Shown: piece by piece, positions 7,176 to 15,061 of the stretch
Position numbering within the stretch: the first letter of the stretch is position 1
How the letters are laid out: each line of letters starts with the position of its first letter
Origin: Oscillospiraceae bacterium
GTDB taxonomy: Bacteria > Bacillota > Clostridia > Oscillospirales > Oscillospiraceae
Length of the DNA stretch: 22,351 nt
Direction of reading: 5' to 3'
NCBI GenBank assembly: GCA_024404735.1
Contig: JAKSPP010000006.1
Coordinates: 1-22,351 of the forward strand
Notes under the pieces: model-generated
What the model was told of the DNA's origin: nothing
What the model saw: the letters and a program-made list of their open reading frames with translations, nothing else
Databases searched by the model: none
Position numbers and translations under genes: made by a program

Positions 7176-8825
7176 ATGAAAAAAGGAATTAAAAGAGCTC
7201 TTTCTCTTATTCTCAGCGTAGCGCTGGCACTGTCGCTGTGCTGCGGCGCCTTTGCTCTTGACAAGTCAAAGCTTGATAATTACGTTTCCGTCTCTTCAAA
7301 GCTTATGTACGAAACGGTTAAGAATCCGCAGGTAGGCTCAATAGGCGGCGAATGGGCCGTAATCGGCCTTGCACGCAGCGGGTATAAGGTACCGGACGAC
7401 TATTTCAAAGCCTACTATGAAACCCTTGAAGCATATGTAAAATCCTGCAAGGGCATTCTGCACAGCAAGAAATACACAGAATATTCAAGAACAGCCCTTG
7501 CGGTAACCGCTATCGGCAAGGACCCGAGAGACGTCGGCGGATATAATCTTCTGACACCGCTCGGTGATTTTGAGAAAACAATCTGGCAGGGCATAAACGG
7601 CCCCATCTGGGCACTTATTGCTCTGGACAGCGGAAATTATGAAATCCCCCGAAATCCCGAGGCAGCCACTCAGGCAACGAGGCAGATGTATGTGGATGAA
7701 ATCATCTCACGCCAGCTTGACGACGGAGGCTGGAACCTTACAGACAAGGGCGGAAGCGGAAGTGCGGATGCGGATATAACCGGAATGGCACTGCAGGCCC
7801 TTGCGAAGTATCTGAGCTCTGCAAAGGTCAAGACTGCATGTGACAGGGCTCTGGACTGTCTTTCAAGAATGCAGGATAATAGCGGCGGATTTGCAAGCTG
7901 GGGCACAACGAACTCCGAAAGCTCCGTTCAGGTTCTCGTTGCCCTGTGTGAAATGGGCATTTCCCTTGATGATGAGCGCTTTGTTAAAAACGGAAAAACC
8001 GTTCTTGATAATGTTCTGAGCTTCAGAAACTCAGACGGAAGCTTTAAGCACACCTCCGACGGAAGCGGAAACAACCAGATGAGCTTTGAGCAGGGTCTTT
8101 ACGGTATTGTTGCCGCACAGAGAGCAATGGAGGGCAAAAACAGCCTTTACAGAATGAGCGATGCTACTTCTGCCGGATGGCAGGATGACGGCGGAAGCAA
8201 AAAGGGCGAAGGTCTTGAAGGAAAGCACGAGGACGTTAAGCCCATGAAAATCACAGCCCCCGGCCTTACCTTTGACGATATTTTCGATTCCGAAAACCGT
8301 GCCGCAATTGAAGCCCTTGCCTCAAGGGGAATAATTAACGGTAAGGGTGAGGGCTTATTTGACCCCGAAGCAGAAATGACCAGAGCGGAGTTTGCGACAA
8401 TAATCACGAGAGGTCTGGGACTTGTTCCCGAGGATACAGGAGTTTTCTCCGATGTTGCACCCGATAAGTGGTATGCCGCGTACATAGGAACGGCAAATAA
8501 ATACGGAATTGTAAACGGCGTCGGCGGCGGAAGGTTCAATCCCGAGGGCACCATTACCCGTCAGGAGGCCGCAACTATGGTTGCAAGAGCCGCAAAGCTC
8601 TGCGGAATGAACACCGAAATGAGCACCGGAGAGATAAGAGATGTTCTTGCACAGTTCGGAGACTACGTTACCATTGCCTCCTGGGCACAGGGAACAATGG
8701 CATTCTGCTACGCAAACGGAATTCTTGACCAGAATGATATTGACACCCGCCCTTCTGTTCCCATTTTGCGCTGTGAAATAGCCCAGATGCTGTTTAACAT
8801 GCTCTCGGAAGCAAATCTTTTGTGA
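7176..8825 (+). CDS. SLH-anchored alpha/alpha-toroid protein (transcobalamin alpha-domain-like)
   Basis: This 549-aa exported protein has a signal peptide (residues 1-27, hydrophobic core LSLILSVALALSL, cut near AFA). About residues 50-330 form a prenyltransferase/terpene-cyclase-type alpha/alpha toroid. It shows repeated QW-like motifs (QLDDGGW at 180-186, MQDNSGGF near 232, FRNSDGSF near 284) and the helix signatures DADITGMALQAL and NSESSVQVLVAL. No DXDD cyclase motif is evident. The same fold forms the N-terminal alpha6/alpha6 barrel of intrinsic factor and transcobalamin, which fits the DUF4430 neighbours. Three SLH repeats follow (about 366-549). GGGAGG lies just upstream of the ATG. 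It is the second gene of the operon. I infer a corrinoid-binding role; a structural or other ligand-binding role remains possible. Confidence 0.82.
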   Translation: MKKGIKRALSLILSVALALSLCCGAFALDKSKLDNYVSVSSKLMYETVKNPQVGSIGGEWAVIGLARSGYKVPDDYFKAYYETLEAYVKSCKGILHSKKYTEYSRTALAVTAIGKDPRDVGGYNLLTPLGDFEKTIWQGINGPIWALIALDSGNYEIPRNPEAATQATRQMYVDEIISRQLDDGGWNLTDKGGSGSADADITGMALQALAKYLSSAKVKTACDRALDCLSRMQDNSGGFASWGTTNSESSVQVLVALCEMGISLDDERFVKNGKTVLDNVLSFRNSDGSFKHTSDGSGNNQMSFEQGLYGIVAAQRAMEGKNSLYRMSDATSAGWQDDGGSKKGEGLEGKHEDVKPMKITAPGLTFDDIFDSENRAAIEALASRGIINGKGEGLFDPEAEMTRAEFATIITRGLGLVPEDTGVFSDVAPDKWYAAYIGTANKYGIVNGVGGGRFNPEGTITRQEAATMVARAAKLCGMNTEMSTGEIRDVLAQFGDYVTIASWAQGTMAFCYANGILDQNDIDTRPSVPILRCEIAQMLFNMLSEANLL

Positions 8826-8836
8826 GGGAAACGCAC

Positions 8837-9847
8837 ATGTGGTTTAAGAAAAACAAGTGGATAATAATAGTTCCCGTACTGATTATTGCCGTTCTTGCCG
8901 CTGCCTTTTACTTCGGAGGCAATGCACCCGGCTCAAGAGGCTGGACAGTACAGGACACTCCCGCAAAGGAAAATGCGGAAAAGGCGGATGAAAAGCTTCC
9001 CGCATACGAGGTCTCTTCCGAAACCGGGTCCACGGCAGAGCCGACACCCGAAGCCGTGACCGAGAAAATCCCCTCACCCTCTCCCGAGGCAACACCGGAG
9101 CCTTCTCCCGAAGCTGCCGGCGAAGATGAAAAAGTAACAGAGCCGGATAATTCCGCAGAGGAAAATAACGAAGCTGCTGCCGGAGAGGAGCCCGAGGAGC
9201 TTCCCGAGGAGCCCGAAGAGGAGGAGACTGAGGATATTCCCGAGGAGGAACTTGAGGAAATACCCGAAGAAACACCCGAGGAAACACCTGAGCCTACACC
9301 CGAACCTACACCCGAGCCTACGCCGGAAACAGGAAACGGAATGGTTATCGACCCGGAGACGGGAAAGGACAAGTACCTGACAGACCCCGTTCCCGAGGGC
9401 AAACCCATTCCCGTTGAGCCTCAGGATGTAACCATAGGCACGACTGCATACACCTGCACAATTTCGATTTCCTGCTCCACCATTCTTGACAACATAGATA
9501 TGTGCGACAGCGAGAAGCTTGAGCTTGTACCCGAGGACGGATGGATTCTTGAGCCCATTACCGTTACATTCTACGAGGGTGAAAGCGTATTCAATGTTCT
9601 GCAGAGAGTATGCAAGCAGAACAAAATTCATATGGCCTTCAGAAACACCCCCATGTACAACAGCGCATATATTGAAGGTATCAATAACCTTTACGAATTT
9701 GACGTGGGAGAGCTTTCCGGATGGATGTACAGGGTTAACGACTGGTTCCCCAACTACGGCTGCTCACGATATGCACTTAAAGACGGTGATGTTGTATGCT
9801 GGGTTTACACCTGTGACCTTGGCTACGACGTTGGCGGAGGCTTTTGA
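8837..9847 (+). CDS. Membrane-anchored DUF4430 (transcobalamin beta-domain-like) protein
   Basis: This 336-aa protein is tethered to the membrane by one N-terminal helix (IIIVPVLIIAVLAAAFYF); no lipobox Cys is seen. Residues about 35-190 are a low-complexity spacer rich in Pro, Glu and Thr, with PEET/PEPT repeats, long enough to cross cell-wall material. The C-terminal DUF4430 domain (about 195-336) has ESVFNVLQRVCKQ, LSGWMYRVNDWFP and LKDGDVVCWVY, closely paralleling the domain in the 1563-aa protein. DUF4430 corresponds to the small beta domain that caps B12 in intrinsic factor and transcobalamin. I chose ATG 8837 over GTG 8822 because GAGGG at 8824-8828 serves it and GTG has no ribosome binding site. 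The gene follows the toroid gene by 11 nt. The B12 ligand is inferred. Confidence 0.83.
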   Translation: MWFKKNKWIIIVPVLIIAVLAAAFYFGGNAPGSRGWTVQDTPAKENAEKADEKLPAYEVSSETGSTAEPTPEAVTEKIPSPSPEATPEPSPEAAGEDEKVTEPDNSAEENNEAAAGEEPEELPEEPEEEETEDIPEEELEEIPEETPEETPEPTPEPTPEPTPETGNGMVIDPETGKDKYLTDPVPEGKPIPVEPQDVTIGTTAYTCTISISCSTILDNIDMCDSEKLELVPEDGWILEPITVTFYEGESVFNVLQRVCKQNKIHMAFRNTPMYNSAYIEGINNLYEFDVGELSGWMYRVNDWFPNYGCSRYALKDGDVVCWVYTCDLGYDVGGGF

Positions 9848-9866
9848 TTAACTCCCTGCATTCAAG

Positions 9867-9903
9867 GCCTTCCGCGGCAAAGCCCGGCTCTGTCACGGAA
9901 GGC
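9867..9903 (+). other. Stem-loop between the DUF4430 and ecfT genes
   Basis: GCCTTCCG (9867-9874) pairs with CGGAAGGC (9896-9903) over a 21-nt loop that can pair further. Only a weak AT tract follows. It could tune ecfT expression relative to the surface proteins, or be a weak attenuator. Confidence 0.4.
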
Positions 9904-9932
9904 ATTATATATCTTATGAAAACGAGACAGCC

Positions 9933-10829
9933 ATGAAAAACAGAGATACATTTTCGGGGCTTCACCCCGTTATTAATTTCATATATTTCGGTCTGGTTAT
10001 GCTGTTTTCAATGTGCTTTATGCATCCCGTGAGCCTTTGCATCTCGCTTTTATCGGCCTGTGCCTACAGCATTTTCCTAAACGGAAGGAAAAGCCTGCGC
10101 TTTGTTTTCAGATTCATTCTGCCGATGATGCTTCTTGCTGCAGTATTAAATCCCGCCTTTAATCACCAGGGCGTAACCATTCTGACCTATCTTCCCTCCG
10201 GAAACCCCCTTACAAAGGAAAGCATACTTTACGGAATTGCGGCAGCGGCAATGCTGGCCTCTGTTATAGTCTGGTTCTCCTGCTACAACACCGTTATGAG
10301 CTCGGACAAATTTGTTTTTCTTTTCGGAAAAATAATCCCGGCACTGAGTCTTGTTCTATCCATGACGCTGCGATTTATTCCGAAATTCAAGGCTCAGCTT
10401 GATGTGGTCAGAAGCGCACAGGCCTGCGTCGGCCGTGATGCCGTAAACGGCTCACTGCCGAGACGCATAAAAAACGGCGTTACGATTCTTTCGATTATGC
10501 TTACATGGGCACTGGAAAATGCCATTGAAACCGCCGACAGCATGAAAAGCCGCGGCTACGGTCTTCCCGGAAGGACAGCCTTTTCCATATATCGGTTTGA
10601 CGACAGGGACAGGGCCTGCCTTATATGGCTTCTTTTCTGCGGCTTCTTTATTATTTCCGGCTGGGCAAGCGGAGGTCTTTATTTTAGATACTACCCCAGT
10701 GTTAAGGCTGTGGCCCACGGGCCTTTAACCGCGGCATTTCAGCTTGTTTATGCGGCATTATGTCTGACACCCGTTATTATTGATGTAAAGGAGGACATAG
10801 TATGGAAGAATTTACAATCGGAAATCTGA
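9933..10829 (+). CDS. ecfT: ECF transporter transmembrane subunit EcfT (CbiQ family)
   Basis: This 298-aa integral membrane protein is the coupling subunit of an energy-coupling-factor vitamin transporter. It links the paired ATPases to the substrate-binding S component. Hydrophobic segments run through the N-terminal 130 residues, and there is a last pair near 225-285. The cytoplasmic coupling helices are recognisable: the stretch ending AQACVGRD and the family motif SMKSRGYGLPGR (SRGYG at 206-210). Length is slightly above the usual 265 or so. No strong ribosome binding site is seen before the ATG, so coupling to upstream translation is possible. The 3' end overlaps the ATPase gene by 28 nt, which supports co-expression in one complex. 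Confidence 0.9.
   Translation: MKNRDTFSGLHPVINFIYFGLVMLFSMCFMHPVSLCISLLSACAYSIFLNGRKSLRFVFRFILPMMLLAAVLNPAFNHQGVTILTYLPSGNPLTKESILYGIAAAAMLASVIVWFSCYNTVMSSDKFVFLFGKIIPALSLVLSMTLRFIPKFKAQLDVVRSAQACVGRDAVNGSLPRRIKNGVTILSIMLTWALENAIETADSMKSRGYGLPGRTAFSIYRFDDRDRACLIWLLFCGFFIISGWASGGLYFRYYPSVKAVAHGPLTAAFQLVYAALCLTPVIIDVKEDIVWKNLQSEI
10787..10794 (+). promoter_or_regulatory. Strong ribosome binding site for the ATPase-S fusion, inside ecfT
   Basis: AAAGGAGG sits 7 nt before the ATG at 10802 and within the end of ecfT. It fixes the start of the next gene and shows that the 28-nt gene overlap is genuine. Confidence 0.85.
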
Positions 10830-13447
10830 GCTTTTATTACCCCGAGCAGGAAAAGAAAGCTCTGGACAGGGTTTCTCTCTCTGTAAGAACAGGAGATTTT
10901 CTCGTACTGTGCGGTCCCTCCGGCTGCGGAAAAAGCACCCTTTTAAGACAGCTTAAAACCGTCCTTGCTCCACATGGAAGAAGAGAAGGAACAATTCTTT
11001 TTAAGGGAACACCTCTTGATGAGCTCGGCCTGCGGGAGCAAGCGCAGAGCATAGGCTTTGTGGGACAGAGCCCGGAAAATCAGATTGTAACCGACAAGGT
11101 CTGGCATGAGCTTGCCTTCGGTCTTGAGAGCCTCGGCATTGATACCCCCACGATAAGGCGCAGAGTTGCGGAAATGGCAAGCTACTTCGGAATTCAGACC
11201 TGGTTTTATAAGAATGTTACGGAGCTTTCCGGAGGACAGAAGCAGCTTCTTAATCTCGCCTCCGTTATGGTAATGCAGCCTTCTGTTCTGATTCTCGATG
11301 AGCCCACAAGCCAGCTTGACCCCATTGCCGCCTCGGATTTTCTTGCCACCATCGGCAAAATAAACAGAGAGCTTGGCACAACCATCATTCTCACAGAGCA
11401 CAGACTTGAGGAAGCATTTCCCCTCGCAAGCTCGGTTGCCGTTATGGATAAGGGAAGGCTTCTCTGCACGGGCACACCCGAGGAGGTGGGAATAAAGCTT
11501 AAAAACGAGGGGCATTCAATGTTCCTTGCAATGCCGACGGCGCTTCGCATATGGGCATCGACCGAAAGCAGCAGTGCCCCTCCCGTTACCGTACGCGAGG
11601 GAAAAGACTGGCTTACGGAATACGCAAAAGAAAACACACTCCGCCCCCTGCCACCCGAGGTAAAGCACCTTCCCGCAACGGAGACTGCAATTTCGGCGAA
11701 GGAGGTATGGTTTAAGTATGAAAAGGATCTGCCCGATGTGGTTAAGGGACTTGATATTGAGGTTAAAAAGGGTGAGTTTATTGCTCTTCTGGGAGGAAAC
11801 GGCACGGGAAAAACCACCTCGCTGAAGCTTCTGGGAGGTCTCTTAACACCCTACAGAGGAGAAATAGAGAGAAACGGCTCCATTGGCGTACTTCCCCAGA
11901 ATCCACAGGCACTTTTTGTAAAGAAGACCGTCAGGGAGGACCTTTTTGAAATTCTAAGGGGCAGAGGTCTTTCGGAATCGGAGATTGAGGGAAGAGTTGC
12001 ACACGTTGTTGCTCTGTGCAGGCTGTCGGAGCTTCTTGACAGGCATCCCTATGACCTGTCCGGAGGCGAGCAGCAGAGAGCGGCTCTTGCGAAGGTGCTT
12101 CTTCTGAGGCCGGACATTCTCCTTCTTGATGAGCCGACAAAGGGTCTTGATGCGGAATTCAAGTCGGCCCTTGCAGAGGTGCTCCGTCTTCTTATTCAGA
12201 GGGGCGTTACAATACTGATGGTCAGCCACGATGTTGAGTTCTGCGCCGAGTATGCCCACCGCTGTGCACTCTTCTTTGACGGAAATGTGGTTACATCGGG
12301 AAGCCCCCGCAGCTTTTTCAGCGGAAACAGCTTTTACACCACAAGTGCCGACAGAATGTCCCGGGATATCTGCAAGGGAGCAGTCACCGCAAGGGATGTT
12401 ATCTCCGTATGTGGAGGTGTTCTTCCGGAAAAGCGCTCTCTTCCCGACGATATTCCTCCCCTTCCCGAGCCCGAGGAAGAAACGGCCAACTGGAAGCCGA
12501 AAAGATTACCGGCATGGAGAATTGCAGCAGCCGTCGTTTTCGGCTTTATTTCCGCAGCAATGTTCCTGAAAATACTGTCTGTTGCGGACCTCAGTGCTCT
12601 TATTGACAAGGGTGGGATAACGGCAATGGCCTCAAATGAGCTGTGGAAATACGGCGTTTTCTGTATTTCTCTGCTCTTGTTTGCTCTTTCGATTACGAGA
12701 AAGAGCAGAAAAAAAGACTATCTTCTCCAGATTCCCGGAGAAAAGAGAAAGCTGACAAAAAGGACTCTTCTTTCCTGCGTTCTGATTATTTTACTGATAC
12801 CCCTGACGCTGTTTGTGGGAATCTATTATCTGGGCGGAAGAAAATACTACTTTATAGCGCTTCTTATTCTTCTTGAAACAATGCTCCCCTTCTTCCTTGT
12901 ATTTGAAGGAAGAAAGCCCCGGGCAAGGGAGCTTGTCGTTATTGCGGTCTTGTGTGCAATAGGCGTTGCGGGAAGAATGGCACTGTTTATGCTTCCAAGC
13001 TTTAAGCCGGTTATGGCTCTGACTATAATCGCAGGGGTTGCCTTCGGCGGTGAGACGGGATTTCTTGTGGGCTCAATGACCATGCTGGCATCAAATATTT
13101 TCTTCTCACAGGGACCGTGGACGCCGTGGCAGATGTTCGCAATGGGCATAATTGGCTTTCTTGCGGGAATACTGTTCAGGAAGGGCCTTTTAAGGCGCTC
13201 TCGCATTTCTCTGTGTATTTTCGGTGCTCTTTCCGCAGTTGTTATCTACGGCGGTATTATGAACCCCGCCTCGGCATTGATGTGGGCGGGAGAATTAAAC
13301 GGCAAAATAATACTGAGCTATTATGTTTCCGGTCTTCCCGTTGACTGCGTGCATGCCTTTGCAACATGGCTGTTTTTGTGGTTTGGGGCCGAGCCTATGC
13401 TTGAAAAGCTGGACAGAATTAAGGTTAAATACGGTCTGGTTGAATAA
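10802..13447 (+). CDS. Fused ECF ATPase-ATPase-membrane (S component-like) protein
   Basis: This 881-aa protein combines parts usually made as separate proteins. ATPase 1 (about 1-240) has Walker A GPSGCGKST (38-46), Q-loop GQSPENQ, signature LSGGQ (about 142) and Walker B ILILDEPTSQLD-like sequence. ATPase 2 (about 297-515) has GGNGTGKTT (331-339), QNPQ, LSGGEQQ (419 on) and LLLDEPTKGLD. Both sites look competent. From about 572, roughly four hydrophobic helices precede a segment (about 709-881) with about six more. That segment contains ARELVVIAVLCAIGVAGRM, an FGGETGFLVGS motif and GPWTPWQM, typical of ECF S components. With EcfT this would complete the transporter in two polypeptides. The riboswitch and neighbours suggest a cobalamin or precursor substrate (CbrT-like role); that is inference, and the extra four-helix part is unexplained. 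Confidence 0.87.
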   Translation: MEEFTIGNLSFYYPEQEKKALDRVSLSVRTGDFLVLCGPSGCGKSTLLRQLKTVLAPHGRREGTILFKGTPLDELGLREQAQSIGFVGQSPENQIVTDKVWHELAFGLESLGIDTPTIRRRVAEMASYFGIQTWFYKNVTELSGGQKQLLNLASVMVMQPSVLILDEPTSQLDPIAASDFLATIGKINRELGTTIILTEHRLEEAFPLASSVAVMDKGRLLCTGTPEEVGIKLKNEGHSMFLAMPTALRIWASTESSSAPPVTVREGKDWLTEYAKENTLRPLPPEVKHLPATETAISAKEVWFKYEKDLPDVVKGLDIEVKKGEFIALLGGNGTGKTTSLKLLGGLLTPYRGEIERNGSIGVLPQNPQALFVKKTVREDLFEILRGRGLSESEIEGRVAHVVALCRLSELLDRHPYDLSGGEQQRAALAKVLLLRPDILLLDEPTKGLDAEFKSALAEVLRLLIQRGVTILMVSHDVEFCAEYAHRCALFFDGNVVTSGSPRSFFSGNSFYTTSADRMSRDICKGAVTARDVISVCGGVLPEKRSLPDDIPPLPEPEEETANWKPKRLPAWRIAAAVVFGFISAAMFLKILSVADLSALIDKGGITAMASNELWKYGVFCISLLLFALSITRKSRKKDYLLQIPGEKRKLTKRTLLSCVLIILLIPLTLFVGIYYLGGRKYYFIALLILLETMLPFFLVFEGRKPRARELVVIAVLCAIGVAGRMALFMLPSFKPVMALTIIAGVAFGGETGFLVGSMTMLASNIFFSQGPWTPWQMFAMGIIGFLAGILFRKGLLRRSRISLCIFGALSAVVIYGGIMNPASALMWAGELNGKIILSYYVSGLPVDCVHAFATWLFLWFGAEPMLEKLDRIKVKYGLVE

Positions 13448-13500
13448 AATGCCGTTTTTTCTTAATAATCCGAAAGAAATTTATAGCGTAAATTAATAAT

Positions 13501-13550
13501 AGTGTGCTATAATGAGAAAACTATTCTCTCATTACAGCACACTTTTTTTG
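13501..13550 (+). terminator. Strong intrinsic terminator after the uptake operon
   Basis: Arms 13501-13517 and 13527-13543 are complementary at 16 of 17 positions with a 9-nt loop, followed by a run of T to 13549. It should end the riboswitch-controlled operon. The larE ribosome binding site starts directly after the T-run, and a promoter motif lies in the left arm. Confidence 0.88.
13503..13513 (+). promoter_or_regulatory. Extended -10 promoter for the lar genes, inside the terminator
   Basis: TGTGCTATAAT matches the Gram-positive extended -10 pattern TRTG-n-TATAAT exactly. No good -35 is seen at the usual distance. Transcription would start near 13520, inside the hairpin loop, so the new transcript lacks the left arm and cannot form the terminator. 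The motif is seen; activity is inferred. Confidence 0.55.
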
Positions 13551-13559
13551 GAGTTTTTT

Positions 13560-14309
13560 ATGTGTCTTGAACAGTTCTTTAAGGAGCATCCCGTTGTTGC
13601 TCTGGCTTTTTCCGGTGGTGTTGACTCGGCATTTCTTCTCAGTGAAGCAAAAAAGTATGCAGAGCTTGTAAGACCGTATTATATTAAAACGGCCTTTCAG
13701 CCGGAATTTGAACTTCGGGACGCCGAACGCCTTTGCCAAGAGCTTGATATTGAGCTTTCTGTTATATATTCCGATGTCCTGCAAAACTCTCTTATTACCG
13801 CAAATGACTCCATGCGCTGTTATTACTGCAAGAATGCTATTATGCAGGCAATCTGCACGGCTGCGGAAAAGGAAGGAATAGACTGCGTATTGGACGGCAC
13901 AAACGCCTCGGATGCCGAGGATGAGCGCCCCGGAATGAAGGCACTTAAGGAAAAGAAAATAATATCGCCCCTGAGGCTTTGCGGACTTACCAAGTCCGAA
14001 ATACGAAGGCTTTCCAGAGAAGCGGGACTTTTTACATGGGACAAGCCGGCCTATGCCTGCCTTGCAACAAGAATTCCCACAGGAACGGAAATTACAGAAG
14101 AAAAGCTTATCCGTACAGAGAAGGCCGAGAGCTTTCTTTCCTCACTTGGTTTTTCCGATTTCAGAGTGAGATATACAGATGAAGGCTCTGCAAAGCTCCA
14201 GATAAAAGAAGAGCAGTTTGACCTTCTTTTGGAAAGCAGGCAGATAATTCTGAGTGAGCTTAAACAATACTACACCGATGTCTACCTTGATTTGGAGGCA
14301 AGAGCATGA
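13560..14309 (+). CDS. larE: LarE: ATP-dependent sacrificial sulfur transferase
   Basis: LarE converts the two carboxylates of pyridinium-3,5-biscarboxylate mononucleotide to thiocarboxylates during synthesis of the nickel-pincer nucleotide (NPN) cofactor. This 249-aa protein has the PP-loop SGGVDS near residue 15 for AMP activation. The WDKPAYACLATRIPTG motif has Cys167 at the position of the sacrificial cysteine of Lactiplantibacillus LarE. A CYYC pair lies further upstream. I chose ATG 13560 because GGAG (13550-13553) precedes it by 6 nt. A longer frame from 13512 would start inside the terminator hairpin and adds a non-family extension. The stop overlaps the larB start in ATGA, indicating translational coupling. 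Confidence 0.92.
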   Translation: MCLEQFFKEHPVVALAFSGGVDSAFLLSEAKKYAELVRPYYIKTAFQPEFELRDAERLCQELDIELSVIYSDVLQNSLITANDSMRCYYCKNAIMQAICTAAEKEGIDCVLDGTNASDAEDERPGMKALKEKKIISPLRLCGLTKSEIRRLSREAGLFTWDKPAYACLATRIPTGTEITEEKLIRTEKAESFLSSLGFSDFRVRYTDEGSAKLQIKEEQFDLLLESRQIILSELKQYYTDVYLDLEARA

Positions 14310-15061
14310 ATACCGAAATTAAAAATATATTAAACGCAGTTAAGGAAGGCAGTCTTTCTGTTGATGATGCCCTTCTTGCCATAAAAAAAGAGCCCTTTGA
14401 GGACATAGGCTATGCCAAGGTTGACCTTCACAGGAAGATAAGACAGGGTGCAGCCGAGGTTATCTACGGAGCGGGAAAAACTCCGGAGCAGATAATCGGC
14501 ATTGTGGATACCATGAAAAAGAACGGGCAGGATACCATTCTCATTACCCGTCTTTCTCCCGAATCGGCGAAAATAATATCCGAAAAGCATAAGCTTGATT
14601 ACAGGGAAAATGCAAAGGCCGGAATAATCGGCGAAATGCCAAAGCCATTCGGAATAGGAAAAATTGTTGTTGCAACAGGCGGAACCTCCGATATTCCCGT
14701 TGCCGAAGAGGCCGCCATTACAGCGGAAATACACGGCAATGAGGTTACAAGGCTTTATGATGTGGGAGTCGCCGGACTTCACAGGCTTCTTGCCCATCTT
14801 GACGAAATAATGAGCGCATCCGTTATTATTGCCATTGCCGGCATGGAGGGAGCTCTTGCCAGTGCAATAGGCGGAATAGCAGACTGCCCTGTTATTGCCG
14901 TGCCTACCTCAGTCGGCTACGGAGCATCCTTCGGAGGACTATCCGCCCTTCTTTCCATGCTGAACTCCTGCGCAAGCGGAGTATCCGTTGTCAATATCGA
15001 TAACGGCTTCGGAGCAGGCTATCTTGCAAGCATGATAAATCATATGGAGACTAAAAAATGA
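14306..15061 (+). CDS. larB: LarB: pyridinium-3,5-biscarboxylate mononucleotide synthase
   Basis: LarB starts NPN cofactor synthesis by carboxylating and hydrolysing nicotinic acid adenine dinucleotide to pyridinium-3,5-biscarboxylate mononucleotide. The 251-aa length is normal for the family. The C-terminal half (about 125-250) is AIR-carboxylase (PurE)-like, with ATGGTSDIPVAEEA, a Gly-rich AIAGMEGALASAIGG stretch and PTSVGYGASFGG. GGAGGC at 14293-14298 precedes the ATG. It overlaps larE by 4 nt upstream and larC by 4 nt downstream (ATGA both times), so the three genes are one translationally coupled unit. Confidence 0.93.
   Translation: MNTEIKNILNAVKEGSLSVDDALLAIKKEPFEDIGYAKVDLHRKIRQGAAEVIYGAGKTPEQIIGIVDTMKKNGQDTILITRLSPESAKIISEKHKLDYRENAKAGIIGEMPKPFGIGKIVVATGGTSDIPVAEEAAITAEIHGNEVTRLYDVGVAGLHRLLAHLDEIMSASVIIAIAGMEGALASAIGGIADCPVIAVPTSVGYGASFGGLSALLSMLNSCASGVSVVNIDNGFGAGYLASMINHMETKK

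Noticed and set aside
8822..8836. GTG start giving a five-residue longer DUF4430 protein
   Set aside because: No ribosome binding site precedes the GTG, while GAGGG at 8824-8828 is well placed for the ATG at 8837.
8883..9631. Long minus-strand open frames opposite the DUF4430 protein gene, including a Ser/Gly-rich one
   Set aside because: They mirror the GAG/CCC-rich Pro/Glu spacer codons and show no start signals or family features.
13512..13559. Upstream ATG extending LarE by 16 residues
   Set aside because: It lies inside the terminator hairpin and overlaps the -10 motif, and the extension is not family sequence; ATG 13560 has a proper GGAG site.
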